Positions 1 to 6,694 are shown, counted from the first letter of the stretch. The stretch is DNA of 9,012 nucleotides from an uncultured Collinsella sp. (GCA_959599095.1 CAUGGC010000048.1:1-9012), one strand, 5' to 3'. The notes: generated from the sequence alone by a model not told the origin. Made by a program: numbers and translations.

Positions 1-324
1 GCGGTCGGCGGGGCCATTGTGGCTCTTGACAGCGGATTGGGTCATATGAGCGATATGACCCAGGCCTCGCTTGGCTACGTGGGCGTGGTGCTGCCCAAGG
101 CTGCCTTCCTGCCGCTATTCCACGCCATGGCGAGCGAGGACTTTGCGCTCATCTCGAGCGAGATTCCAAGTGCGTACTTTACCGTGGGCGCGGCCGTGAC
201 CGATACGGACGAGCATTTTGCCCAGCATCATCCCAAGGCGCGCTTTAACGATGCCGAGCTTCCCCTCGGCGCCGCGGCTTATGCCGCCGTCGCTCTCGGA
301 TACATTGCGGACCATAAGGAGTAA
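1..324 (+). CDS. M20-family amidohydrolase/peptidase, C-terminal part (5' end outside window)
   Basis: Reading frame 1 is open from the first base to the TAA at 322-324, giving the last 107 residues of a longer protein; the GTG at 19 is only an internal codon. The segment ASEDFA, then a short hydrophobic stretch and AQHHPKARFNDAELPLGAAA, is the usual C-terminal signature of M20D-type metal-dependent amidohydrolases (hippurate, N-acyl-amino-acid or aminobenzoyl-glutamate hydrolases): the SEDF loop followed by a late His that ligates the di-metal centre and a final helix. The family hydrolyses amide bonds of small acylated or peptide substrates in the cytoplasm; which substrate cannot be told from this piece. 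The next gene, an MFS transporter, starts 3 bp after the stop, and its ribosome binding site (AAGGAG, about 316-321) lies inside this gene's last codons, so the two are very probably co-transcribed and functionally linked. Confidence 0.8.
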   Translation, partial: AVGGAIVALDSGLGHMSDMTQASLGYVGVVLPKAAFLPLFHAMASEDFALISSEIPSAYFTVGAAVTDTDEHFAQHHPKARFNDAELPLGAAAYAAVALGYIADHKE

Positions 325-327
325 TCC

Positions 328-1632
328 ATGTCCCAGCAACGTAAATTTTTCCCCGGTTGGCTCGTGGTGGCCTCCGGCTTTGTGATCATGGCCACGTGCT
401 ACACGATTTTCGTTAACTGCATGAGCCTGTTTCAGCCGCTCATCGTAAGCGACCTGGGCATCACACTTGCGCAGTACAACATCTCCAACGCCATCTCCAC
501 CGTGGTGAGCGTTATCGGCTCACTTGTCATTGGCCATGTCGCCGATAAGGTGAGTGGCCGCGTATTGGGCTCGCTCACCGTTATCGCTACCTCGGCGGTG
601 CTCGCGGGCATGAGCTTCGTGGGTGAGCTGTGGCAGGTCTACGTGCTCTTTGCCGTCTCGGGCTGCTTTGCCGTCGCCTCGACCCGCCTGCTCATCAGCC
701 TGGTGACCGCCAACTGGTTTACGGCCAAGCGAGGCCTTGCCATCTCCATCGCACTTTCGGGCTCGGGCTTTGGCGGCGCTATTCTGTCTCCCATCGTAAG
801 CTCGCTCATCGTGAGCGTTGGCTGGCGTTCCGCCTTCCTGGTGCTCGCGGCTATCTGCATGGTGGCGGCGCTGCCCATCACGGCCTATTCCTTCCGCACC
901 AAGCCTTCCGAGATCGGCCTTAAACCGCTCGGCGAGAACCCGGGCGATCCGTCCGTCTCGACGGCTGGCGACAAGGACGAGCACACGGCGCCCGAGGTTA
1001 ACGTTGGCTGGTCTCGCATCAAGAAGAGCCCGGCGTTTTGGCTGCTCGTCGTTGCCTTCCTCTTTATGGGCTTGGTCAATGGCGCCATCCTGCCCAACCA
1101 GGTTACCAACATGACGAGCGTTACCGTCAACGGCGCCAAGATCGTCACGGGCGGCCACGATCCCATGTGGGCGGGTACCGTGCTTTCGGCCTATATGGTT
1201 ACCGTCGTTATCGCCAAGATTTCGCTCGGTGCGCTCTATGACCGCTTTGGCCTGCGCTTTGGCAATATCCTTGGCTCCGTTGCGTGCATTATCGCCTGCG
1301 TGGCGCTGTGCTTCCCGACGACGGACCTCGGTCCCATCGTGGCCGCTGTGAGCTTTGGTGTTGGAACGTGCATGGGCACCATCACGCCTACCATCGCCGC
1401 GTCCAAGCAGTTTGGCATGGCCGACCTCGGTAAGGTCACGGGCACCATCACCTCGCTCGAGATGGTTGGCGGCACCGTGGGCGCCATTGTCTCGGGCGTG
1501 CTGTTCGATGCCACGGGCTCCTTTGCGAGCACCTGGATCGTGTGCCTGGTGTGTTCTGTGGTCATGCTCGTATTCCTGCTGGCCTCGGAGCCCATCGCCG
1601 CCAAGCTGCGCGCAAGCGTGGCGGGGGAGTAG
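328..1632 (+). CDS. MFS transporter, oxalate/formate-antiporter-like (OFA) group
   Basis: A 434-residue integral membrane protein with the length and hydrophobic pattern of a 12-helix major facilitator. It opens with a short basic N-terminus followed by GWLVVASGF, a start typical of the OFA/monocarboxylate-like branch. The MFS loop motif is seen twice: GHVADKVSGR (about residues 69-78, between helices 2 and 3) and GALYDRFGLRFG (about 301-312, between helices 8 and 9). The hydrophilic stretch around residues 195-230 (rich in D, E, K, P) is the central cytoplasmic loop between the two six-helix halves. The ATG at 328 is preceded by AAGGAG at a good distance, overlapping the end of the upstream amidohydrolase, so the pair is likely one operon. 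Transport of a small organic anion or of a substrate/product of the hydrolase is an inference; the residues seen do not fix the substrate. No intrinsic terminator with a clear U-tract follows; instead three hairpins begin 44 bp downstream. Confidence 0.9.
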   Translation: MSQQRKFFPGWLVVASGFVIMATCYTIFVNCMSLFQPLIVSDLGITLAQYNISNAISTVVSVIGSLVIGHVADKVSGRVLGSLTVIATSAVLAGMSFVGELWQVYVLFAVSGCFAVASTRLLISLVTANWFTAKRGLAISIALSGSGFGGAILSPIVSSLIVSVGWRSAFLVLAAICMVAALPITAYSFRTKPSEIGLKPLGENPGDPSVSTAGDKDEHTAPEVNVGWSRIKKSPAFWLLVVAFLFMGLVNGAILPNQVTNMTSVTVNGAKIVTGGHDPMWAGTVLSAYMVTVVIAKISLGALYDRFGLRFGNILGSVACIIACVALCFPTTDLGPIVAAVSFGVGTCMGTITPTIAASKQFGMADLGKVTGTITSLEMVGGTVGAIVSGVLFDATGSFASTWIVCLVCSVVMLVFLLASEPIAAKLRASVAGE

Positions 1633-1675
1633 ACGTCCGCCGCTCTTTTCTGTTCGCCCCGTTCTGTCCTTGGCC

Positions 1676-1723
1676 GCCTTGGAAGCCGAATGGATGCTCG
1701 TACCATCATTCGGTTTCCAGGGC
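1676..1723. repeat. Imperfect inverted repeat, 17-bp stem
   Basis: Positions 1676-1692 pair with 1707-1723 over 17 bp, with two G-U wobbles and no mismatch, around a 14-base loop. It starts 44 bp after the MFS stop. There is no T-run on either side, so it is not a classical intrinsic terminator, although it could still protect the 3' end of the upstream mRNA or act with Rho. Its sequence is unrelated to the other palindromes in the window. Confidence 0.6.
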
Positions 1724-1741
1724 AGCCACGGGCCTACGAAA

Positions 1742-1805
1742 TGATCCCTTTTCCTCCGTCCCCAAGGGATCACGTGATCCGAAGGGGACGGAGGAAAAGG
1801 GATCA
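1742..1805. repeat. REP-like palindromic element with 22-bp perfect arms and an internal palindrome
   Basis: The arms 1742-1763 and 1784-1805 are perfect reverse complements (22 bp). The 20 bases between them contain a second perfect palindrome, GGATCACGTGATCC at 1767-1780. The hexamer TGATCC / GGATCA therefore occurs four times in alternating orientation (1742, 1767, 1775, 1800), so the DNA or RNA can fold as one long hairpin or as two small ones (1742-1750 pairs with 1764-1772, and 1775-1780 with 1800-1805). GGGGACGG-type palindromes of this kind are often found as dispersed repeats, in some genomes next to REP-associated tyrosine transposases. No transposase is in this window, so the assignment is an inference from shape and composition. 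Confidence 0.65.
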
Positions 1806-1811
1806 CAAACA

Positions 1812-1871
1812 GCGGCGGCGCGTCTGACCGAACGAGTCCCCATACCCTCGTTCGGTCAGACGCGCCGCCGC
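1812..1871. repeat. Long GC-rich hairpin, 25-bp perfect arms, 10-base loop
   Basis: Positions 1812-1836 and 1847-1871 are perfect reverse complements over 25 bp with the loop TCCCCATACC. The sequence after the right arm (GTTGCTGTTTTG) is moderately T-rich, so on the + strand it could stop transcripts coming from the MFS operon before hisS; on the - strand TGTTTGTG follows. It ends 17 bp before the hisS -10 hexamer, so its right arm occupies the place where a -35 hexamer would lie. It begins only six bases after the REP-like element but shares no sequence with it. Confidence 0.7.
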
Positions 1872-1888
1872 GTTGCTGTTTTGTGCCG

Positions 1889-1903
1889 TATAATGATCAT
1901 TAT
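1889..1903 (+). promoter_or_regulatory. hisS -10 box overlapped by a 14-bp perfect palindrome
   Basis: A perfect TATAAT lies at 1889-1894, 42 bases before the hisS ATG, giving an expected leader of about 35 bases. No good -35 is present at 16-18 bp: that space is the GC-rich right arm of the preceding hairpin, and TTGCTG at 1873-1878 is too close (10 bp). Bases 1890-1903 form the perfect palindrome ATAATGATCATTAT, covering the -10 and the probable start site, a good position for an operator. There is no room for a T-box leader before hisS. The hexamer is clear; the operator is an inference. Confidence 0.5.
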
Positions 1904-1936
1904 CTATGACGCGATACAAAAGAAAGGTGTTTGCCC

Positions 1937-3250
1937 ATGCAGGCACAGAAGGCGGAGGGAACCCGCGACCTTATCGGCGCCGAGATGCGCGCCTGGCAAA
2001 AGATGCAGCAGATTGCTGCCGGCGTATTCGAGCCGTTTGGCTTTAAGCCCATCGAGACGCCCGTGATCGAGCAGGTGGACGTCTTTGTCCACGGCATCGG
2101 CCAGTCGACCGACGTCGTTCGCAAGGAGATGTTCCGCGTGTTCAGCGGTGCCAACCTGGAGCGCGTCTTTACCGAGGGCACCGACACCAAACTCAAGCCC
2201 AAGCAGCGCCTGGCACTTCGCCCCGAGGGCACGGCCGGCGTGGTGCGCGCCGTCGTCGAGAACAATCTGGTGCCCCAGGGCTCCACGCCGTTTAAGGCGT
2301 ACTACGCCGAGGCCATGTTCCGCGGCGAGCGTCCCCAGAAGGGCCGCCTGCGCCAGTTCCACCAGGTGGGCATCGAGTGGCTCGGCGCTCCCGATCCGGC
2401 GGCAGACGCCGAGTGCATCATCATGCTCATGGAGTTCTACAAGCGCCTGGGCTTCGACCTTTCCAAGCTCCGTCTGCTCATCAACTCGATGGGTGACGCC
2501 CAGTGCCGTCCGGCTTACCGCGAGCGGGTCAAGCAGTTTATCCTCGATCACGCCGACGAGATGTGCGACGAGTGCCGCGAGCGCGCCGAGCTTAACCCGC
2601 TGCGCGCCTTCGACTGCAAGAACGACCACTGCCGCGAGATCATGGCCGACGCGCCGCTGATGGGTGACAACCTGTGCGACGAGTGCCGCGAGCACTACGA
2701 GCAGGTCAAGCGCTATCTGGATGCCGCCGGTATCGAGTATGTTGAGGACCCCACCCTGGTGCGTGGTCTGGACTACTACACCCGCACCGTCTTTGAGGTC
2801 GAGGCCCCTGGCGCCGGCGTCGGCTCCATCGGTGGCGGCGGCCGCTATGACGGCCTGGTCGAGCTCGAGGGCGGCAAGCCCACGGCAGGCGTCGGATTCG
2901 CTGTCGGTTTTGAGCGCGCCCTGCTGGCCCTGCAGGCCTTTGGCAGCGACCTGGGTGCCGAGGAGGCCCCGTGCGTCTACGTCGCCAACGCCGGCAAGGA
3001 GCTGCGCCAGAACGTCTTTGCCATTACGCAGGAGCTTCGCGCCGCAGGTATCGTGACCGAGGCCGACTATCAGGGCCGTTCGCTCAAGGCCCAGTTTAAG
3101 CAGGCCGATAAGGTAGGCGCCAAGCTCATCCTGGTTCTGGGCGGCGACGAGCTTGCCGCCGGCAAGGTCAAGGTGCGCGACATGGAGAGCCATGAAGAGG
3201 TTCTTGCCGATCTGGCCAACGTCGTCGAGGCGGTTCGCGAGCGCCTGTAG
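1937..3250 (+). CDS. hisS: Histidyl-tRNA synthetase
   Basis: A class II aminoacyl-tRNA synthetase that charges tRNA-His with histidine in the cytoplasm; 437 residues, normal for bacterial HisRS. The N-terminal KAEGTRDLI leads into motif 1 (EPFGFKPIETPVIEQ). RPEGT (residues 95-99) and the motif 2 loop GRLRQFHQVG (136-145) follow. The HisRS-specific signature LVRGLDYYTRT (about 274-284) and GGGRYDGLV form the histidine site. Motif 3 is AVGFERALL (322-330), and an anticodon-binding domain fills the last 100 or so residues. The insertion carries two CDECRE stretches (first at residue 210) flanking NPLRAFDCK, a layout seen in many HisRS of this branch. I chose ATG 1937: AAAGGTG at 1924-1930 sits 6 bases upstream, whereas the in-frame TTG at 1931 directly abuts it. 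The gene has its own promoter and terminator and is not in an operon with its neighbours here. Confidence 0.97.
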   Translation: MQAQKAEGTRDLIGAEMRAWQKMQQIAAGVFEPFGFKPIETPVIEQVDVFVHGIGQSTDVVRKEMFRVFSGANLERVFTEGTDTKLKPKQRLALRPEGTAGVVRAVVENNLVPQGSTPFKAYYAEAMFRGERPQKGRLRQFHQVGIEWLGAPDPAADAECIIMLMEFYKRLGFDLSKLRLLINSMGDAQCRPAYRERVKQFILDHADEMCDECRERAELNPLRAFDCKNDHCREIMADAPLMGDNLCDECREHYEQVKRYLDAAGIEYVEDPTLVRGLDYYTRTVFEVEAPGAGVGSIGGGGRYDGLVELEGGKPTAGVGFAVGFERALLALQAFGSDLGAEEAPCVYVANAGKELRQNVFAITQELRAAGIVTEADYQGRSLKAQFKQADKVGAKLILVLGGDELAAGKVKVRDMESHEEVLADLANVVEAVRERL

Positions 3251-3307
3251 CGCATCTTTTTGAGCTGCGGACCCGCTAACATGTCCCGCTCGCGGCGAGC
3301 GATTGTT

Positions 3308-3347
3308 ACGGGGGTGTTTCGCATTTATGCGGAATGCCCCCGTTTGT
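3308..3347 (+). terminator. Intrinsic terminator of hisS
   Basis: Positions 3308-3324 pair with 3327-3343 over 17 bp (three G-U wobbles), starting with ACGGGGG and closing on CCCCCGT, followed by TTGT. It lies 57 bases after the hisS stop. A smaller hairpin directly upstream (CGCTCG 3287-3292 with CGAGCG 3296-3301, flanked by TAACA/TGTTA) may fold first. The T-run is short, but the stem strength and position fit a terminator. Its right arm contains TGCGGAATGC (3328-3337), a ten-base word also present in both nested palindromes further on. Confidence 0.75.
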
Positions 3348-3362
3348 GTATGCCGTCCACCG

Positions 3363-3449
3363 AGAAATACGACCATTTAGAGCAAAAACCCTTGCAATGC
3401 AGAAAATACTTTTGTGTGGTAAAGCGCAATCAGTGTCGAAAGTATTTCT
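3363..3449. promoter_or_regulatory. Three copies of an AGAA(A)ATAC motif upstream of ppc
   Basis: AGAAATAC occurs at 3363-3370 and, with one extra A, as AGAAAATACTTT at 3401-3412; the reverse complement AAAGTATTTCT is at 3439-3449. The second and third copies form an inverted pair separated by 26 bases, and the third sits just upstream of the ppc -10 box. The copies are spaced about 40 bp apart, roughly four helical turns. This arrangement suggests operators for a DNA-looping or multimeric regulator, or alternatively a stem in a longer transcript. The regulator is unknown. Confidence 0.35.
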
Positions 3450-3463
3450 CAAGCGCCTATAAT
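3434..3463 (+). promoter_or_regulatory. ppc promoter (strong -10, weak -35)
   Basis: TATAAT at 3458-3463 is preceded at 18 bp by the poor -35 match TGTCGA (3434-3439). Transcription from it would start near 3470, about 38 bases before the chosen ppc start. The -10 context CTATAATGA resembles that of hisS (GTATAATGA). A weak -35 with motif copies nearby is consistent with activator dependence, which is an inference. Confidence 0.5.
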
Positions 3464-3487
3464 GAATACCGCATGTTACGTGCATAG

Positions 3488-3503
3488 AAGGAGGAATGGG
3501 AGG
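3488..3503 (+). promoter_or_regulatory. Two overlapping ribosome binding sites that decide the ppc start
   Basis: AAGGAGGA (3488-3495) directly abuts the ATG at 3496, too close for normal initiation there, but stands 12 bases from the GTG at 3508. A second site, GGGAGG (3498-3503), lies 4 bases before that GTG. Both therefore favour GTG 3508 over ATG 3496. Confidence 0.55.
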
Positions 3504-3507
3504 AAAC

Positions 3508-6321
3508 GTGGCTGAGAACCTAAGCAACCAGTCTGTACCCGAAGCCGCGGCGCGCGTCGCTGCCGTGGTCAACCGCCTCGTTAACCGAATCGGCTCGAAT
3601 GCCGAGTCCAGGGAGCGTCTCGCCGAGATCGAGATCCCCGAGGAGCTGCGCGATGATCTGGCGCTGTTCCTGCGCCTGGAGCGTCGTGTGCTTAGCGAGT
3701 ATGATCCCGAGATCGCGGACCTGTTCGACAAGATTCTGTCGGCCGAGATTGTGGCCAATGCCGGTAACCCCGGCAGCCGTGCTGCCGACGAGGCCGTCGA
3801 CGAGCAGGGCGTGCCTACTGCCGATGAGTCCACCGCCGTGGCATTCCGTGAGGTCGTCGATCTGATCGACAGTCTGCCGCTCGATAAGCAGCAGGTTATC
3901 GTCCGCGCCTTTACGAGCTTCTTCCACCTGGCAAACCTGTCGGAGGAGAACTACCGCGTGGCGCAGCTGCGCGAGCGCGAGGCCGGCGCATCGACCGATA
4001 CCGAGGTCGATCCCGCTAACGAACTCACCGTTGCCTATCACCAGTTGGTAGACGAGATGGGTGTCGAGGGCGCCAACGAGCTGCTCGACAAGCTCGAGTT
4101 CCACCCTGTCTTTACCGCACATCCCACCGAGGCCCGTCGTAAGGCCGTCGAGGGCAAGATTCGCCGTATCTCCAACCTGCTGGAGGAGCGTCCGCGTCTG
4201 GGCGGCTCCGACCTGGTGGAGAACGAGCGCCATATGCTGCAGGAGATCGACGCCCTGGTGCGTACGAGCCCCATCGCGCTCAAGAAGCCCACGCCGGTCG
4301 AGGAAGCCGATACCATCATCGACATCTTCGATAACACGCTGTTTGACGTCATCCCCGTTATCTATCGTCGTTTTGACGATTGGGTGTTGGGCGACAAGGC
4401 CGGTACCGTGCCGCCGCTGTGCCCGGCGTTCTTCCATCCCGGCAGCTGGATCGGTTCCGACCGCGACGGTAACCCCAACGTCACCGCCAAGGTGAGCCGT
4501 GAGGTCGCCGCCAAGTACTTCACTCACATGGTGCTCAAGCTCGAGGACAAGTGCCGCCGCATCGGCCGCAATCTGACGCTCGAGGCCGAGTACAGCAAGC
4601 CGTCGGCCGAGCTCATCAACCTGTGGAACCATCAGGTCGAGATGAGCACCCAGTACACTGCACGTGCTGAACTGATCTCCGAGCACGAGCCGCATCGCGC
4701 CGTCATGCTCGTCATGGCCGACCGCCTGAACGCCACCGTGCGTCGCATCACCGACACCATGTACCACAGCGCCGATGAGTTCCTGGATGACCTGCGCGTC
4801 GTCCAGCGCTCGCTGGCCGCCTGCGGTGCCGTCCGTGCTGCCTACGGCCCGGTCCAGACCATCATCTGGCAGGTCGAGTCCTTCGGCTTCCACATGGTCG
4901 AGATGGAGTTCCGTCAGCACTCCGTGGTGCACGCCCGCGCCCTCAAGGATATCCACGAGAACGGTATCCATGGCGACCTGCAGCCCATGACGCGCGAGGT
5001 CATCGATACCTTCCGCGCTATCGGCTCCATCCAAAAGCGCTACGGCAAGAAGATGGCGCACCGCTACATCATCTCGTTCACCAAGAGCGCCCAGCATGTG
5101 GCTGACGTCTTTGAGCTGGCCCACCTGTCCTTCGCGCACGAGGAGGATGTCCCCGAGCTCGACGTGATCCCGCTGTTCGAGCAGCTCGAGGACCTCGAGG
5201 GCTGCGTTGACGTGCTCGACCAGATGCTTACGCTGCCCGTGGTGCAGAAGCGCCTTGCCCAGACCAACCGCCGCATGGAGGTTATGCTGGGCTACTCCGA
5301 TTCCTCCAAGGACGCCGGTCCTACCACGGCCATGCTCGCGCTGCACTCCGCGCAGGAGCGCATCGCCAAGTGGGCCGAGAAGAACGATATCGACCTGGTG
5401 CTCATGCACGGTCGCGGCGGTGCCGTGGGCCGTGGCGGCGGCCCGGCCAACAAGGCCGTGCTGGCGCAGCCCAAGGGTTCGGTCAACTGCTTCTTTAAGC
5501 TCACCGAGCAGGGCGAGGTCATCTTTGCCCGTTACGGCAACCGCACGCTGGCTCAGCGTCATGTTGAGTCCGTTGCCGCCGCAACGCTTTTGCAGTCGGC
5601 CCCGAGCGTCGAGAAGACCAACACCGAGACCACGCAGAAGTTCTGGGATATGGCCGAGAAGCTCAACACCGCAAGCCACGAGCGCTATCTGGACCTGCTG
5701 AACACCGAGGACTTTACACCGTGGTTCTCGACCGTGACGCCGCTGACCGAGGTCGGTCTGCTGCCGATCGGCTCGCGTCCCGCCAAGCGCGGCCTGGGTG
5801 CCAAGTCGCTCGACGACCTGCGTACCATTCCGTGGATCTTCAGCTGGAGCCAGGCGCGTATTAACCTGGCCGCTTGGTACGGCCTGGGCACCGCCTGCGA
5901 GCAGCTGGGCGATCTTGACCAGCTCAAGGCTGCCTACCAGGAGTGGCCGTTCTTCCGCACGTTCATCGACAACATCGAGATGTCGATCGCTAAGACCGAT
6001 CAGCGCATCGCCAAGATGTACCTGCACCTGGGCGATCGCCAGGATCTGTCCGAGAAGGTCTTCACCGAGATGCAGCTCACCCGTAAGTGGGTCCTTGCCA
6101 TCGTCGGTGACGAGTGGCCGCTGCAGCGCCGCCGCGTGCTTGGCTGCGCCGTTCGTGTACGCAACCCCTACGTCGACGCCCTGTCCATCGCCCAGGTCCG
6201 CGCCCTTCGCGAGGTGCGTATGAACCAGGACGAGATGGCCGAGGAGAAGAAGGCCGAGTACATGAGCCTGATTCTTTCGACTGTGACCGGCGTCTCGGCA
6301 GGTTTGCAGAACACGGGGTAA
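3508..6321 (+). CDS. ppc: Phosphoenolpyruvate carboxylase
   Basis: Cytoplasmic enzyme that adds bicarbonate to phosphoenolpyruvate, giving oxaloacetate and phosphate; it refills the C4 acid pool and in anaerobes can feed the malate/fumarate branch. From GTG 3508 it has 937 residues, slightly longer than many bacterial PEPCs (about 880-930). All signature blocks are present in order: FHPVFTAHPTE with the catalytic His at residue 205; GSWIGSDRDGNPNVTAK (from about 314); FGFHMVEMEFRQHS; GYSDSSKDAG (595-604, Lys601); the mobile-loop block HGRGGAVGRGGGP (634-646); GSRPAKRGLG (755-764) followed by the IPWIFSWSQ tryptophan block; and the C-terminal QNTG (934-937), whose end lies in the active and allosteric region of the family. 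Starting at ATG 3496 would add only MGGN; spacing of the ribosome binding sites favours GTG. The gene appears monocistronic: own promoter, and a large palindrome starts 24 bases after the stop. Confidence 0.97.
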   Translation: MAENLSNQSVPEAAARVAAVVNRLVNRIGSNAESRERLAEIEIPEELRDDLALFLRLERRVLSEYDPEIADLFDKILSAEIVANAGNPGSRAADEAVDEQGVPTADESTAVAFREVVDLIDSLPLDKQQVIVRAFTSFFHLANLSEENYRVAQLREREAGASTDTEVDPANELTVAYHQLVDEMGVEGANELLDKLEFHPVFTAHPTEARRKAVEGKIRRISNLLEERPRLGGSDLVENERHMLQEIDALVRTSPIALKKPTPVEEADTIIDIFDNTLFDVIPVIYRRFDDWVLGDKAGTVPPLCPAFFHPGSWIGSDRDGNPNVTAKVSREVAAKYFTHMVLKLEDKCRRIGRNLTLEAEYSKPSAELINLWNHQVEMSTQYTARAELISEHEPHRAVMLVMADRLNATVRRITDTMYHSADEFLDDLRVVQRSLAACGAVRAAYGPVQTIIWQVESFGFHMVEMEFRQHSVVHARALKDIHENGIHGDLQPMTREVIDTFRAIGSIQKRYGKKMAHRYIISFTKSAQHVADVFELAHLSFAHEEDVPELDVIPLFEQLEDLEGCVDVLDQMLTLPVVQKRLAQTNRRMEVMLGYSDSSKDAGPTTAMLALHSAQERIAKWAEKNDIDLVLMHGRGGAVGRGGGPANKAVLAQPKGSVNCFFKLTEQGEVIFARYGNRTLAQRHVESVAAATLLQSAPSVEKTNTETTQKFWDMAEKLNTASHERYLDLLNTEDFTPWFSTVTPLTEVGLLPIGSRPAKRGLGAKSLDDLRTIPWIFSWSQARINLAAWYGLGTACEQLGDLDQLKAAYQEWPFFRTFIDNIEMSIAKTDQRIAKMYLHLGDRQDLSEKVFTEMQLTRKWVLAIVGDEWPLQRRRVLGCAVRVRNPYVDALSIAQVRALREVRMNQDEMAEEKKAEYMSLILSTVTGVSAGLQNTG

Positions 6322-6344
6322 TCGATAGCCCTGTGGCTCTCACC

Positions 6345-6471
6345 GGGGCCCGATGGGTTTCCCTCTGAATGCGTCCTCGCACTTGAAGCCCCCTTATCCT
6401 GCTCCTTCGGAGCTGCGGATAAGGGGGCTTCGTGCTGCGGAATGCATTCAGAGGGAAACCCATCGGGCCCC
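6345..6471. repeat. Nested palindrome A (28-bp perfect outer arms, conserved core, inner hairpin)
   Basis: Outer arms 6345-6372 and 6444-6471 are perfect reverse complements over 28 bp. Inside them come, on the left, GTCCTC (6373-6378), GCAC (6379-6382), the bulge TT, and the inner arm 6385-6399. That arm pairs perfectly over 15 bp with 6417-6431, capped by GCTCC-TTC-GGAGC (6401-6413). On the right follow GTGC (6432-6435), which pairs with GCAC, and TGCGGAAT (6436-6443). The same order and lengths recur in palindrome B after larD. No U-tract follows either the inner or the outer stem, so it is not a textbook intrinsic terminator, although its place between ppc and larA suggests it ends or insulates transcripts from both sides. 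Confidence 0.85.
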
Positions 6472-6496
6472 TTCGTCCTCGGTCTTCTGGGATTAA

Positions 6497-6534
6497 AGCT
6501 GAAGGGAATAAGGCGCGCTTTGCGCCTTACAGCT
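6497..6534 (+). other. Hairpin in the spacer before larA
   Basis: TAAGGCGC (6509-6516) pairs with GCGCCTTA (6522-6529) around the loop GCTTT, and AGCTG (6497-6501) pairs with CAGCT (6530-6534) outside a 7-base left bulge. It lies directly before an intrinsic terminator, so the pair may be the tail of a small RNA or the expression platform of a leader; neither is proven. Confidence 0.45.
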
Positions 6535-6537
6535 GTG

Positions 6538-6575
6538 ACGGCTGCGGTCCCGTTTGGGGTCGCGGCCGTTTTGTT
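6538..6575 (+). terminator. Intrinsic terminator upstream of larA (possible attenuator)
   Basis: Positions 6538-6551 pair with 6556-6569 over 14 bp (three G-U wobbles) around the loop GTTT, followed by TTTTGTT. Stem, loop and T-tract fit a Rho-independent terminator on the + strand. It lies 217 bases after the ppc stop and 119 bases before the larA start, beyond palindrome A. It either backs up ppc termination, ends an unannotated short RNA, or attenuates larA. I see no clear promoter between palindrome A and this hairpin, and none that convinces between it and larA. Confidence 0.65.
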
Positions 6576-6673
6576 GTGGGTCAAATATGAACGTTGTGTT
6601 AATGAGTCGGTGGACGGTGGTGTTTTTCGGTGAGCGGCGTATCCTTCCAACGGTTTATCTAGTGTGTCAGTTG

Positions 6674-6685
6674 AAAGGAAGAGGG
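6674..6685 (+). promoter_or_regulatory. Ribosome binding site supporting the TTG start of larA
   Basis: AAAGGAAGAGGG: GAGGG at 6681-6685 stands 9 bases before the TTG at 6695. Earlier in-frame starts (GTG 6662, TTG 6671, GTG 6554) lack such a site or overlap it. Confidence 0.55.
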
Positions 6686-6694
6686 CGCTCGTCA

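Noticed and set aside
520..1806. 428-codon - strand frame opposite the MFS gene
   Set aside because: Extremely rich in Arg, His and Asp with no hydrophobic core; it begins inside the REP-like palindrome.
1742..1871. CRISPR-like repeats in the MFS-hisS spacer
   Set aside because: The repeats are inverted, not direct, differ between units, and there are no spacers or cas genes.
1895..1936. T-box leader upstream of hisS
   Set aside because: The leader from the TATAAT is only about 35 bases, far too short for a T-box.
1542..2066. 174-codon + strand frame across the MFS-hisS spacer
   Set aside because: It reads through all three hairpins and into hisS; Arg-rich translation of palindromes, no family resemblance.
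1904..3376. 490-codon open frame on the - strand opposite hisS
   Set aside because: Shadow of hisS, spanning its promoter and terminator; composition is typical of antisense frames in high-GC genes.
3496..3507. ATG at 3496 as the ppc start
   Set aside because: AAGGAGGA directly abuts it, while GTG 3508 has GGGAGG 4 bases upstream; the difference is four residues and not certain.
3520..6027. 835-codon open frame on the - strand opposite ppc
   Set aside because: It mirrors the GC-rich codon pattern of ppc, has no recognisable domain, is rich in His/Leu/Gly as such shadows are, and ppc is certain.
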